A stretch of 64,000 nt of DNA. It comes from an uncultured Gelidibacter sp. (lineage in GTDB: Bacteria > Bacteroidota > Bacteroidia > Flavobacteriales > Flavobacteriaceae). The notes below the pieces were generated by a model. It searched no databases, was not told the origin of the DNA, and saw only the letters and a program-made list of their open reading frames with translations. The position numbers were made by a program, and so were the translations under genes. Where the stretch lies: assembly GCF_947500795.1 (NCBI RefSeq), contig NZ_CANMTE010000001.1, forward strand, positions 496,001-560,000, read 5' to 3'. Shown here piece by piece: positions 1 to 9,133 of this stretch. Within the stretch, counting starts at the first letter, position 1. The number at the start of each line of letters is the position of its first letter.

Positions 1-932
1 GGCTGAATCCCTATCAAATAGAATACAACTTCCTTACTGTGCTTCTTAGCATGAAGGATATGGGTGAAACCGAATGGAAATAACTTTCCTTTAGTTTTTT
101 GTAACGCTTTTGCAAACGAAGGCATGACAATAGCAAATGCTACTAATTCATCATTTTTATCAACAACAAATTTGATATACTCAGGATTGACAAAACTGAT
201 AAACTTTTTCTTGAAATACTCTTTTTGAATATCCGTAATGGCAACAAATGAAGATAAAGAGGCGTAAGATTTATTGAAAAGATCAAACATCTTGTCAACA
301 TAAGGCATAACTTCCTCTGTTTTAGTAAATCCTAAAGCCTTTAGTTCATAACGTCTTTTAATCAGTTCTTGGGCCTTATGAAACTGCTCAATTTTCACAT
401 TTGAAAATGGGAAGCGGCTTTCAGAATATAATTTTTCATCCTTATACCCTAATTCTTTAAAATGGTCTACATAATAAGGATAGTTGTACCAGGTAATCAT
501 ATTGCCCATATGTTCATAGCCTTCGGTCATGACACCAACTTTGTCTAAATTTGAAAATCCTACAGGGCCTTCAACATATTCTAAGTTATTTGCCTTACCA
601 ATCTCATGGACTTTCTCTAAAAGAGCTTTGGTCACTTCAATATCATCAATCACATCGAACCAACCGAAACGCATTTTTCTTTGGTTCTGATTTTTCACTT
701 CCAACCAATTGATAATAGCTGCAACTCTTCCAACAATGTTATTGTTTTTATACGCTAAAAAGAACGTCGCTTCAGCATCATTAAAGATTGGGTTTTTCTT
801 CTTGTTAAAAGTTTCCAGTTCCTGTTTAATGATAGGAGGCACCCACTGTGATGAGTCTTTATAAAGTTCAAAAGGGAATTTAACAAAAGCCTTTAATTCC
901 TTTGGGGAACTTACTTGTTTAATTGTAATCAT
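1..932 (-). CDS. GNAT-like N-acetyltransferase family protein (3' end outside window)
   Basis: The reading frame is open from an ATG at 932 to the left edge, so the C-terminus is missing and the ORF track does not list it. My translation begins MITIKQVSSPKELKAFVKF and runs about 310 residues without a stop. It resembles the roughly 370-residue acyl-CoA N-acyltransferase-fold proteins common in Bacteroidota, with motifs such as NNIVGRVAAIIN and EGPVGFSNLDKVGVMTEG. There is no signal peptide, so it should be cytoplasmic. The substrate is unknown. It lies directly downstream of the outer-membrane-like gene at 942-1916 on the same strand, with only 9 bases between them, so the two are probably cotranscribed. 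The family call is from memory of sequence style and is moderate. Confidence 0.75.
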   Translation of the reverse strand, partial: MITIKQVSSPKELKAFVKFPFELYKDSSQWVPPIIKQELETFNKKKNPIFNDAEATFFLAYKNNNIVGRVAAIINWLEVKNQNQRKMRFGWFDVIDDIEVTKALLEKVHEIGKANNLEYVEGPVGFSNLDKVGVMTEGYEHMGNMITWYNYPYYVDHFKELGYKDEKLYSESRFPFSNVKIEQFHKAQELIKRRYELKALGFTKTEEVMPYVDKMFDLFNKSYASLSSFVAITDIQKEYFKKKFISFVNPEYIKFVVDKNDELVAFAIVMPSFAKALQKTKGKLFPFGFTHILHAKKHSKEVVFYLIGIQ

Positions 933-941
933 AAAGTGGTC

Positions 942-1916
942 TTAAAAATTGCCGTTACTGTTAAAGTCAGTTTCTTTTTTTCTTTGGATATCGCGTTCTT
1001 GCATTCTTAGTTCATCTCTAGCAGGGATGCCGTTGTCAATTTCCTTGTCCTTATGAAAATCAAAGCGGTAGGACATTCCGAAATTCACTCCAAGAACAGA
1101 TGGCGTGTCTTTTGTATTAAACGTTAAAGCGGTATCCAACTGAAAATTCTTATTCCAAAGGTAAGCACCTCCAAAACGGAATAATTCATCGGCATAAAAG
1201 TCGCTGATAATACCTTGCGCCTCCCCGAAAACTGCCCATTTTGGGTTGAATGAATGCGTTAAGGTGAAGATATATTGATAATCTGATTGGTCTGTTCCAA
1301 TTCTATCGGCAATTAAATTGATAACAAAAACCCATCCACCCACAAAATTATTTTGCGAAATTAAGGCAACTTTCGGGCTGAATCCTTCAATTCCTGGAGC
1401 TGTATAAGGATTGTCTTTTGTATCAAAATTGGCACCAGCGTAAATAGCCACTGCTGGTATTAATGATTTCCATTTAAACTGTCGGTTGGCTTTCCAACTG
1501 TATAAATTTGGTTTTTCTTCTCCTGCTTTTCGGTACGGATCATAAATCATGTATTTCGCACCAATTGTCAAATTTTTGAAATTACCACGATCATATTCGG
1601 TTGGGGTGCCTGAGGAATTATAAGTTTGGGTATCGTTTTGATAGGTGCCCTGGATGTTCAATTCCAATTCTTCAAAAAGCAATCCGTAACGTGCTGCAAA
1701 ATCGGCTCCAAACCCTGAAACCTCATAATTTAAAAGCGAATGCTCTTCCTTAAGAAGATAAGGGCCAGCCTCAAATTGAAGGACATTAGTGCCAACTGAA
1801 AAGGCGCTTTGTGAAACGCCGGGCCTGTTGGAATTGATGACTTCAGTATATTGAGCTACTGCGAAATTGGTGAACGTGAAAATTAAAAATATTAAGGATA
1901 TTTTGATGGATTTCAT
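942..1916 (-). CDS. Secreted beta-barrel-like protein (phenol-degradation MetA-pathway/transporter-like family)
   Basis: A signal peptide (MKSIKISLIFLIFTFTNFAVAQ) precedes a beta-rich chain of about 300 residues that starts with VINSNRPGVSQSAFSVG and ends in a short charged tail. This pattern matches proteins often annotated in flavobacteria as transporter or MetA-pathway of phenol degradation, which are predicted small outer-membrane barrels of unknown substrate. The ORF track starts it at a TTG at 1937. I prefer the ATG at 1916, because it puts the signal peptide at the N-terminus and the TTG falls inside a TAGTTTTG promoter element. It probably leads the transcript into the acetyltransferase-like gene. 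The outer-membrane location is inferred. Confidence 0.75.
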   Translation of the reverse strand: MKSIKISLIFLIFTFTNFAVAQYTEVINSNRPGVSQSAFSVGTNVLQFEAGPYLLKEEHSLLNYEVSGFGADFAARYGLLFEELELNIQGTYQNDTQTYNSSGTPTEYDRGNFKNLTIGAKYMIYDPYRKAGEEKPNLYSWKANRQFKWKSLIPAVAIYAGANFDTKDNPYTAPGIEGFSPKVALISQNNFVGGWVFVINLIADRIGTDQSDYQYIFTLTHSFNPKWAVFGEAQGIISDFYADELFRFGGAYLWNKNFQLDTALTFNTKDTPSVLGVNFGMSYRFDFHKDKEIDNGIPARDELRMQERDIQRKKETDFNSNGNF

Positions 1917-1934
1917 TTTCGAATCGATTAGGCT

Positions 1935-1942
1935 CAAAACTA
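1935..1942 (-). promoter_or_regulatory. Bacteroidota-type -7 element (TAGTTTTG)
   Basis: On the minus strand the bases read TAGTTTTG, an exact match to the TAnnTTTG -7 consensus of Bacteroidota housekeeping promoters. It lies about 20 bases before the ATG at 1916, and its TTG is what the ORF track took as a start codon. I see no convincing -33 TTG at the right distance, so confidence is moderate. Confidence 0.45.
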
Positions 1943-2095
1943 CATATTTTTTTTGATTTTGAATTGCTTTTAATCGATGGAAAGGAGGATTGTTTTAACA
2001 TATAAATTTTTGTCACAAGTGAGCAAACTCCACCAAACAGCGGTATTTTATATTTTTTTTAAGTATTTAAAACGGATTATAAAGGCGAAGAATCG

Positions 2096-2103
2096 TACTT
2101 TTG
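2096..2103 (+). promoter_or_regulatory. Bacteroidota-type -7 element (TACTTTTG)
   Basis: TACTTTTG matches the TAnnTTTG consensus and ends 18 bases before the ATG at 2122. The TTG inside it is the ORF-track start of the DUF4834-like gene, so that start would lie inside the promoter. It would drive the 2.1-7.7 kb plus-strand run. No clear -33 TTG is visible. Confidence 0.45.
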
Positions 2104-2121
2104 GAGAAAAATTATTTGACT

Positions 2122-2397
2122 ATGCAAATGGCGTCCTTCACGGGTTTTTTAAGAACCATTTTGATTATTTTATTGGTTTGGTATGGCGTTAAGATTCTTA
2201 TGAGACTTTTCGCTCCGTATTTTGTGCGCTATATGTCCAAGAAAGTAGAAGAGCGTTTTGGTGGTCAGTTTCAGCAACAGCAGCAGGACAGAAATCGTCC
2301 TAAAGAAGGTGAGACCGTTATTGACAAAATACCTGAGCAACGCCGAACTTCTGATAAAAAAGTAGGGGAGTACGTGGATTACGAAGAAATTGATTAA
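2122..2397 (+). CDS. DUF4834-like small membrane protein
   Basis: A protein of about 91 residues has one hydrophobic segment near the N-terminus (FLRTILIILLVWYGVKILM), a basic stretch, a Gln-rich linker and an acidic end (KVGEYVDYEEID). This is the layout of the DUF4834 family, found in Bacteroidota next to YfhO-type genes; function is unknown. The ORF track extends to a TTG at 2101, but that codon lies in a TACTTTTG promoter element, so ATG 2122 or ATG 2128 is more likely. The yfhO-like gene follows after 30 bases on the same strand, suggesting one transcript. Confidence 0.8.
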   Translation: MQMASFTGFLRTILIILLVWYGVKILMRLFAPYFVRYMSKKVEERFGGQFQQQQQDRNRPKEGETVIDKIPEQRRTSDKKVGEYVDYEEID

Positions 2398-2427
2398 TTT
2401 TCCGCAATCAAACAATCGCAATACTTC

Positions 2428-4860
2428 ATGGCTTCGTCACTAAAAAGATTCCTACCACATTTCTTAATAATTATTGGTTTTATCGCACTGTCACTGGCTT
2501 ATTTTAGCCCGGTTTTGAGTGGGAAGCAAATATTCCAGAGTGACATCATGCAGTATATTGGAATGTCTAAGCAGCAAACCGATTTTAGAGCTGCCACTGG
2601 CGAAGAAACCTATTGGACCAACAGTGCATTTGGAGGCATGCCTACATATCAATTAGGAGCCAAATATCCGCACAATTACATAAAAAAATTAGATTCGGTT
2701 TTACGTTTTCTACCAAGGCCGGCAGATTACTTGTTTTTATACTTCATCGGCTTTTATATTCTATTACTAACGCTAAAAGTCAATTATAAATTGGCTGCAC
2801 TGGGCGCATTGGCCTTTGGGTTTTCTACTTATCTTATTATCATTCTTGGCGTTGGACACAACAGTAAAGCACATGCTATTGCCTATATGCCTTTGGTATT
2901 AAGTGGGATATTACTGGTCTTTCAAAAAAAATATATTTTCGGGTTTTTATTGACTACTGTTGCGATGGCGCTTGAACTTGGTGCTAATCATTATCAAATG
3001 ACCTATTATTTATTGTTGTTGGTACTGATAATGGGAGCGGTCTATTTATTTGATGCCTATAAAAAGAACCTATTGCCTCACTTCTTTAAATCGGTGGGCA
3101 TTATGTTTATAGCGGTTGTTCTTGCCATTGGCATGAACGCCACAAATATTTTGGCAACTCAGGAGTATGTAAAAGAAAGTACCCGTGGCAAAAGCGAATT
3201 GACCATCAATCCGGATGGCACTCCTAAAGAAATAACCTCTGGGTTGGACAAAGAGTACATTACAGAGTATAGTTATGGCTTTTTAGAAACTTTCAATCTT
3301 TTTATTCCAAGACTTTTGGGTGGTGGTAACGGAGAAGATGTTGGTAAGGATTCTGAAATGTATAAGTTTTATACGGGAATTGGTGCAAGTCCGGTAGAGG
3401 CTATGCGCGAAGTGAAACACACACCAACGTATTGGGGAGACCAACCAATTGTAGAAGCACCTGCCTATGTTGGCGCCGTGGTATTATTCCTTTTTGTATT
3501 TGCACTTATTGTTGTAAAAGGCCGTTTAAAATGGTGGCTCGTTGGTGGTACCATTGTGTCTTTATTATTGTCTTATGGGAAGAACCTCGGCTTTTTAACA
3601 GACTTCTTTATTGATTATGTGCCGATGTACGATAAGTTCAGGGCTGTAAGTTCTATTCAGGTCATTTTGGAGCTTTGTATTCCTGTGTTGGCAATATTTG
3701 GATTAGTGCATCTGTTCAATGATTTTGAAAAGAATGAAGGCAAGTTGAAGGCGTTAAAGATTGCTGCTGGAATTTCTGGAGGACTTGCTATTTTATTCTT
3801 ACTGTTTAAGGGCTCCTTCGACTTTGTAGGCGTTAATGATGGGTATTTTAGACAGGCTTATGGCGAATATGGACAGAGCTTTGTAGACGCCTTAAAAGCG
3901 GATAGAAAGTCAATGTATACTACAGATACATTGCGGACCTTAATGTTGGTATTGCTTTCTGCTGGTGGTATTTGGTTGTATTTACAAAAGAAGTTATCTC
4001 AAAATGCATTAGTTGTTGTATTTGCAGTACTCATACTTTTTGATTTGGTCAATGTTGATAGGCGTTATGTTAACAATGAGAATTTTGTATCGGCACTTCA
4101 GGTGAGCAAACCTTATCAGGCCAATGCTGCAGATTTGGAAATCCTAAAGGATGATGGCCATTTTAGGGTGTTTGATGTGGCTTCAAGTGGGGCTCGAGCA
4201 TCTTATTTCCACAATTCGCTTAGTGGTTATCATGCCGCAAAATTAGGTCGCTATAATGAGTTATTTAATTTCTATATCGCTAAAAATAATATCAATGTAT
4301 TGAATATGCTCAATACGAAATACATTATTGCTGATGATGAACAAGGCGGAATTTTTCCTTATGAAAATGAGGACGCCAATGGCAATGCTTGGTTTATTTC
4401 TGAGATAGAAAAAGTGAATTCTGCTAATGCAGAAATGACTGCTTTAGAAAATTTAGATACTAAAATTAAGGCTGTAACTACGCAAGATTTGGCTGCTGCT
4501 AAATTCAAGATAGATTCAACTGCAACACTATCATTATCAGAATATAAACCGAATTACTTAAAGTATAGCTCTAACAATAGTAACGATGGATTTGCAGTGT
4601 TTTCTGAGATCTATTATGGCGATGGTTGGAACGCATATGTAGATGGAAAGTTGCAACCACATTACCGAGTCAACTACGTGTTACGCGGAATGCCAATTCC
4701 GAAAGGACAGCACACCATCGAATTTAAATTTGAACCGCAGGTTGTTAAAACTGGAAGTACAATTGCCTTAGCGAGTAGTGCATTGGTTGGACTGTTAATT
4801 TTGGTTGGGATTGTATATATGCGAAAGCAGATTCGTGAGAAAGGTGACACCATCTCATAA
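2428..4860 (+). CDS. YfhO family multispanning membrane protein
   Basis: An 810-residue protein with many hydrophobic helices over residues 1-530 and one at the C-terminus, and a soluble beta-rich segment (about 540-770) containing YYGDGWNAYVDGK and GQHTIEFKFEP. This is typical of bacterial YfhO proteins, GT-C-fold-like membrane proteins thought to glycosylate lipids or cell-wall polymers; the Bacteroidota members are not well characterised. It sits just after the DUF4834-like gene and 68 bases before a GT4 glycosyltransferase and flippase, which supports a role in surface glycans. Length fits the family. Confidence 0.88.
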   Translation: MASSLKRFLPHFLIIIGFIALSLAYFSPVLSGKQIFQSDIMQYIGMSKQQTDFRAATGEETYWTNSAFGGMPTYQLGAKYPHNYIKKLDSVLRFLPRPADYLFLYFIGFYILLLTLKVNYKLAALGALAFGFSTYLIIILGVGHNSKAHAIAYMPLVLSGILLVFQKKYIFGFLLTTVAMALELGANHYQMTYYLLLLVLIMGAVYLFDAYKKNLLPHFFKSVGIMFIAVVLAIGMNATNILATQEYVKESTRGKSELTINPDGTPKEITSGLDKEYITEYSYGFLETFNLFIPRLLGGGNGEDVGKDSEMYKFYTGIGASPVEAMREVKHTPTYWGDQPIVEAPAYVGAVVLFLFVFALIVVKGRLKWWLVGGTIVSLLLSYGKNLGFLTDFFIDYVPMYDKFRAVSSIQVILELCIPVLAIFGLVHLFNDFEKNEGKLKALKIAAGISGGLAILFLLFKGSFDFVGVNDGYFRQAYGEYGQSFVDALKADRKSMYTTDTLRTLMLVLLSAGGIWLYLQKKLSQNALVVVFAVLILFDLVNVDRRYVNNENFVSALQVSKPYQANAADLEILKDDGHFRVFDVASSGARASYFHNSLSGYHAAKLGRYNELFNFYIAKNNINVLNMLNTKYIIADDEQGGIFPYENEDANGNAWFISEIEKVNSANAEMTALENLDTKIKAVTTQDLAAAKFKIDSTATLSLSEYKPNYLKYSSNNSNDGFAVFSEIYYGDGWNAYVDGKLQPHYRVNYVLRGMPIPKGQHTIEFKFEPQVVKTGSTIALASSALVGLLILVGIVYMRKQIREKGDTIS

Positions 4861-4928
4861 ATAGGCCCTTTAGAATTTATAAACGATAATTATATCAAAA
4901 GATTCCCGCCTTCGTTGGAATAAAGATT

Positions 4929-6206
4929 ATGCCAAAAAAAGCACTTATCATTACGTATTATTGGCCCCCAGCAGGTGGGCCTGGAGTGCAGCGTTGGTTG
5001 AAATTCGTAAAATATCTTCCTGATTTCGGCATACATCCAATAGTATATATTCCGGAAAACCCTAGTTATCCTTTATTGGATCAAACCTTGTTGGATGACA
5101 TCCCAAAAGAGGTCACTATTCTAAAACAACCCATAACCGAGCCCTATAGATTAGCAGAGATCTTTTCAAAACAAGCTTCGAAAACCATTAGTTCTGGTGT
5201 CATTCCCAAAGAGAAGAAACAAACGGCTATTCAGAAATTAATGCTCTATGTGCGTGGTAATTATTTTATTCCAGATGCCAGAAAAGAATGGGTAAAACCT
5301 TCCGTGAGCTATTTATCTTACTACATTAAAGAACATCAAATTGAAACAGTAATCACGACCGGTCCGCCGCATAGTTTACATTTAATTGGCTTACAACTTA
5401 AAGCGCGGTTAGGGATAAAATGGATTGCCGATTTTAGAGATCCGTGGACCACAATTGGTTATCATAAAAAATTAAAACTCAGTGCAAGTGCCGCTAAAAA
5501 ACATGAGCATATGGAAAAGCAGGTGCTCACTACCGCTGATCATATAATTGTTACTAGTGGGAATACCAAAACGGAATTTGCAGCAAAATCAAACCGGCCT
5601 GTCACCGTAATTACCAATGGTTATGATTACCAACAACTCCCTAAGACAGAAAAAGACCAAAGGTTTTCTGTAGCGCACATTGGATCCTTATTGTCTGAAC
5701 GTAATCCAAAAGCATTGTGGAAAGTTTTAGGTGAACTCATTCAGGAACACGACCATTTTAAAGATACCTTTATTCTAAAATTAATCGGTGTGGTAAGTGA
5801 CGATGTGCTTAATACAATCCGACAATTCATACCGGAAAATAATATTGATATTGTGGGCTATGTCACTCATAAGGAAGCTTTAGTGCATCAAAGACAATCT
5901 CAATTGTTATTATTGATTGAAATAGATTCCGAAGATACCAAAGCCATTATTCCTGGAAAATTGTTCGAATATATGGTGGCTGAAACTCCTATAGTTGCGG
6001 TAGGTCCGCCAGATTCTGATGTTGAAGGTATTATAAAGTCTACAAATACAGGTCGATATTTTGGTTATCACTCAGAGCCGGAATTAAAAGCCCATCTTTT
6101 ATCTTGTTACGAAGCTTATAAAAATTCAACCCTCGCCACGCACCCGATAGGTTTGCAGCAATACAGCAGAAAGGCCTTAACCCAAAAATTGGCAGAACTC
6201 ATCTGA
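4929..6206 (+). CDS. GT4-like glycosyltransferase
   Basis: A 425-residue GT-B-type glycosyltransferase. The N-terminus (ITYYWPPAGGPGVQRWLKF) is the typical acceptor-domain start of flavobacterial GT4 enzymes. The C-terminal half has a nucleotide-sugar-domain pattern, with the segments GKLFEYMVAETPIVAVGPPDSD and TNTGRY, which place the donor-binding Glu. No signal peptide is seen, so it should act at the cytoplasmic face of the inner membrane. It lies between the YfhO and flippase genes with 48-68 base gaps, so it likely belongs to one glycan assembly operon. Donor and acceptor cannot be told from the sequence. Confidence 0.87.
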   Translation: MPKKALIITYYWPPAGGPGVQRWLKFVKYLPDFGIHPIVYIPENPSYPLLDQTLLDDIPKEVTILKQPITEPYRLAEIFSKQASKTISSGVIPKEKKQTAIQKLMLYVRGNYFIPDARKEWVKPSVSYLSYYIKEHQIETVITTGPPHSLHLIGLQLKARLGIKWIADFRDPWTTIGYHKKLKLSASAAKKHEHMEKQVLTTADHIIVTSGNTKTEFAAKSNRPVTVITNGYDYQQLPKTEKDQRFSVAHIGSLLSERNPKALWKVLGELIQEHDHFKDTFILKLIGVVSDDVLNTIRQFIPENNIDIVGYVTHKEALVHQRQSQLLLLIEIDSEDTKAIIPGKLFEYMVAETPIVAVGPPDSDVEGIIKSTNTGRYFGYHSEPELKAHLLSCYEAYKNSTLATHPIGLQQYSRKALTQKLAELI

Positions 6207-6253
6207 CACTTGTCTTGCAACTCAAAATTCTTATCTTCGGGTTTTAATATTCT

Positions 6254-7711
6254 ATGGGAATAGTCACCAACCAATCTTTTAAGAATACCATCACCACGTA
6301 TTTAGGGTTTGCCATTGGCGCTTTGAATACTTTGTATTTGTATGCGTTCTTTATTTCTGATGTGCACTATGGCTTGATTTCCTTTATGTTATCTACCGCT
6401 ACTATCATGATGCCTTTAATGGCTTTTGGTGTGCACAATACCATTGTAAAATTCTATTCCACATTTAAAACCAAGAACTCACTCAATAGTTTCTTAACAC
6501 TGATGCTGTTTTTGCCCTTAGCCCTTATCATTCCTACGGGGTTAATTGGTGCGCTGGCTTATGAAAACATCGCTAGTTTATTGTCGCAAAAGAACCCAAT
6601 TATTGGCGATTATGTGTGGTATATATATTTTGCCGCCATAGTTATGGCTTATTTTGAGGTGTTTTTTGCATGGGCAAAAACCCAAATGCAAACTGTTTTT
6701 GGGAATTTTTTAAAAGAAGTCTTCCATCGCATAGGTATTATGGTGCTGCTTTTTTGTGTCTATTTTGAATGGATCTCGGTGGACACCTTTATAGCTGGAG
6801 TAATTGGGGTATATGCCTTACGCATGTTGATTATGATGTTCTATGCGTTTAGTATCCGTTTACCTGTTTTTAGGTTCAACAGAATTGATAAGTTAAGCTC
6901 AATTTTAAAATATACGTTTCTAATCATTATTGCTGGCTCTATCGCAACTGTCATTTTAGATATTGACAGTTTTATGTTGGGAATGTATATTCCTATTGAA
7001 AAGGTAGCCTATTATGGCGTTGCTATTTACATCGCTACAGTAATTGTTGTGCCTTCAAGATCCATGCAGCAAATCCTTCAGCCGTTAACGGCAAAATACC
7101 TCAATGAGAAAAATAAAGTGGCTTTGGAAGATTTGTATGTAAGGAGCTCGCAGACTTTATTTATTATTGGTGGACTTATTTTCTTGCTGATTATATTGAA
7201 TATCAATTCACTTTATGAAACGATTCCAGCTCAGTTCAGCGGTGGATTAATTGTGGTGTTTTTGGTGAGTTTAGCCAAGCTATATGACTGTTTAATGGGG
7301 TGTAATAACGTGGTACTGTTTAATAGTGATTATTACAGAGTAGTGTTGCTATTTGGTGTTATCTTGACCATCCTTACCGTGGTTCTCAACATGATATTTA
7401 TTCCGAAGTATGGCATCAACGGATCGGCATTTGCGACCTTCTTGGCCGTCTCAGTATACAACTCCATTAAAATCTATTTCGTAAAACGGAAATTCAATAT
7501 GATGCCTTTCACCATGGACACAGGAAAAGTGGTGCTCGTGTTAATTGTAATGATTGGACTGTTCTATTTCTGGGAATTCCCATTTCATCCATTGGTAAAT
7601 ATTGCTTTAAAATCGGGTTTAATTGCGATAGTGTATATCGTTGTGATTTTAAAAATGGAGGTGTCAGATGATATTAGCGCGCTGATTCGGAAGTATTTGA
7701 AATTGAAATAG
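6254..7711 (+). CDS. Wzx-like polysaccharide/oligosaccharide flippase
   Basis: A 485-residue, almost entirely hydrophobic protein with about 12-14 predicted helices and a MATE/MVF-like character. It starts with QSFKNTITTYLGFAIGALNTLY, which resembles flavobacterial lipopolysaccharide or polysaccharide biosynthesis flippases. It would move lipid-linked glycan from the cytoplasmic to the periplasmic side of the inner membrane. It is the last gene of the 2.1-7.7 kb co-directional run, after a glycosyltransferase, which fits that role. The substrate is unknown. Confidence 0.87.
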   Translation: MGIVTNQSFKNTITTYLGFAIGALNTLYLYAFFISDVHYGLISFMLSTATIMMPLMAFGVHNTIVKFYSTFKTKNSLNSFLTLMLFLPLALIIPTGLIGALAYENIASLLSQKNPIIGDYVWYIYFAAIVMAYFEVFFAWAKTQMQTVFGNFLKEVFHRIGIMVLLFCVYFEWISVDTFIAGVIGVYALRMLIMMFYAFSIRLPVFRFNRIDKLSSILKYTFLIIIAGSIATVILDIDSFMLGMYIPIEKVAYYGVAIYIATVIVVPSRSMQQILQPLTAKYLNEKNKVALEDLYVRSSQTLFIIGGLIFLLIILNINSLYETIPAQFSGGLIVVFLVSLAKLYDCLMGCNNVVLFNSDYYRVVLLFGVILTILTVVLNMIFIPKYGINGSAFATFLAVSVYNSIKIYFVKRKFNMMPFTMDTGKVVLVLIVMIGLFYFWEFPFHPLVNIALKSGLIAIVYIVVILKMEVSDDISALIRKYLKLK

Positions 7712-7771
7712 GAGTGAAGATCAGATATGTTGGATTTCAGTTAATATCAATCCCTCCATTTCGGTAGGTAT

Positions 7772-7823
7772 AAAAAAAGGAAAATCCCGCAAGGTGCTTT
7801 GAGGCATACTACTTGCAGGACAT
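7772..7823 (-). terminator. Rho-independent terminator for the secreted repeat protein gene
   Basis: On the minus strand an imperfect stem (GTCCTGCAAGT with ACCTTGCGGGAT) is followed by a T-rich run ending TTTTTTT. It lies about 30 bases past the stop of the 7856-9133 gene. Confidence 0.6.
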
Positions 7824-7855
7824 TCCCACTAACCAACCAATTATTTTATAGAGAG

Positions 7856-9133
7856 TTAATTATCTCTACCTTGCGTAGATCTTGACCTAGTGTTAGACGC
7901 TTGTCTGTCCATTTTGGTGTTTGCTCTACTGTTGTTTTGCCTTGCACGGGTATTTCTACTAGTGCTTTCTGCTTTATTATATGTACGCGACGGCGCTGCG
8001 TTTGGTTTTCTTTCAACCGATTTTTTTTGTTCTACTCTCGTGTTTGCAGGTCTAGAAGGAGCAGATGCTGTGTTCTGTCTTCTGCTGTCTCTTCCTACTG
8101 CACCTTTACTTGTGTTTTCATTTCTAGGGGCACGAGCTGCATTTCTGCTATCCGCACTTCTTTCGCCAGACCTTGAAACATTCGTATTGGCAGGACGTTC
8201 ATTGCCTCTTGTTGCCTGCACATTACGTTGGCCTTGTGTTCTACCTGATGTTTCTCTGTTCATAGTTCTTGGCGCACTTGCATTACCTCTCGAACTCTCA
8301 ACACTTCTTTGTGAACTTTGAGAACGTGTTGCCGAACTGTTTACTCTCGCATTGCTTCCTCGTGAAGATGACGCATTACTTCTATGAGACACAGCATCTT
8401 GTCTGTAACGATCACTGATGCGGGAATTAGTAGCAACTGCATTTCTTCTGCCAGAACTGTTAGAATATTGACGTGGTTGCGGCGTATATCTTACAGGTGT
8501 TCTATAGTTATTTGCGTATGGTCTGTAATAATGGTGTCTTATAGGTTTGTAATGTTGTCTATAAGGTTTTACGTAAACTACACGGTATTCACGCGCAGGT
8601 ACGACATAATAATTATGCCATGGACGGTGTACATACACACGGTTATAGACGTTGATATACCCGGAATAGTGCGTAAATCTATGGTGACGGTCATAAAACA
8701 CCTGTAAGCCACCTACACGACTCACATAGCCGTTATGATTATAATGGATATTAACATTTCCTGCTTGTGTTATACGTCCGTAGTAATCATAGTAAATTGG
8801 AACATTTTCAATTTGTATGATGGCACCATAGTCGTCATATTGCAGATAAGGGCTATAGTCGTAACCATTATTGAAACTAAATGACACGTTTGGTGTGTTT
8901 ATAGTAACATGAGTATTAGGACCATAATTTGGAGCATAGAAGTCAAATTGACCATCTGGGAACACAGAAAATTCAATACCACCTTCAGTGAAAATAAAGG
9001 AATTGCCATACCCTTTTTTACCCTTAGGGTGTTTTTTACTGTATGAATTATCTTTAGCTGTTGTGGTGGTTGTTGCGTTTACTGACATCCCAATAAGGAA
9101 CATTGCAGTAAAAAGTAAAGCTAACTTTTTCAT
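7856..9133 (-). CDS. Secreted protein with 16-residue repeats and a basic Arg/Ser/Asn-rich tail
   Basis: The 425-residue product has a clear signal peptide (cleavage likely near residue 20, after SVNA), a beta-rich N-terminal domain with an aromatic segment, then four back-to-back 16-residue repeats at residues 99-162. A Tyr/His/Arg-rich stretch follows (about 163-210). The last 200 residues are a low-complexity Arg/Ser/Asn/Ala/Thr-rich tail, likely disordered and strongly basic. I recognise no enzyme domain. Export to the periplasm or surface is inferred from the signal peptide; a structural or DNA/polyanion-binding role is only a guess. It is a single-gene unit with its own terminator. The plus-strand ORFs opposite it are shadows of the low-complexity tail. 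Confidence 0.85.
   Translation of the reverse strand: MKKLALLFTAMFLIGMSVNATTTTTAKDNSYSKKHPKGKKGYGNSFIFTEGGIEFSVFPDGQFDFYAPNYGPNTHVTINTPNVSFSFNNGYDYSPYLQYDDYGAIIQIENVPIYYDYYGRITQAGNVNIHYNHNGYVSRVGGLQVFYDRHHRFTHYSGYINVYNRVYVHRPWHNYYVVPAREYRVVYVKPYRQHYKPIRHHYYRPYANNYRTPVRYTPQPRQYSNSSGRRNAVATNSRISDRYRQDAVSHRSNASSSRGSNARVNSSATRSQSSQRSVESSRGNASAPRTMNRETSGRTQGQRNVQATRGNERPANTNVSRSGERSADSRNAARAPRNENTSKGAVGRDSRRQNTASAPSRPANTRVEQKKSVERKPNAAPSRTYNKAESTSRNTRARQNNSRANTKMDRQASNTRSRSTQGRDN
8648..8839 (-). repeat. Four tandem 16-residue (48-bp) coding repeats
   Basis: Residues 99-162 of the secreted protein split exactly into four 16-residue units: YDDYGAIIQIENVPIY, YDYYGRITQAGNVNIH, YNHNGYVSRVGGLQVF and YDRHHRFTHYSGYINV. 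The pattern is roughly Y-D/N-x-x-G-x-I/V-x-x-x-G-x-V/I-x-V/I-x, and a partial fifth unit (YNRVYVHR) follows. The DNA has diverged, so this is an old amplification, not a recent one. Confidence 0.75.

Noticed and set aside
1977-2192. 71-residue plus-strand ORF
   Set aside because: It overlaps the DUF4834-like gene in another frame and has no sensible protein features; it is a shadow.
7890-8321. Plus-strand ORFs opposite the Arg/Ser-rich secreted protein
   Set aside because: They are long only because the low-complexity minus-strand codons avoid stops on the other strand; their products look like random Leu/Ser/Cys-rich sequence.
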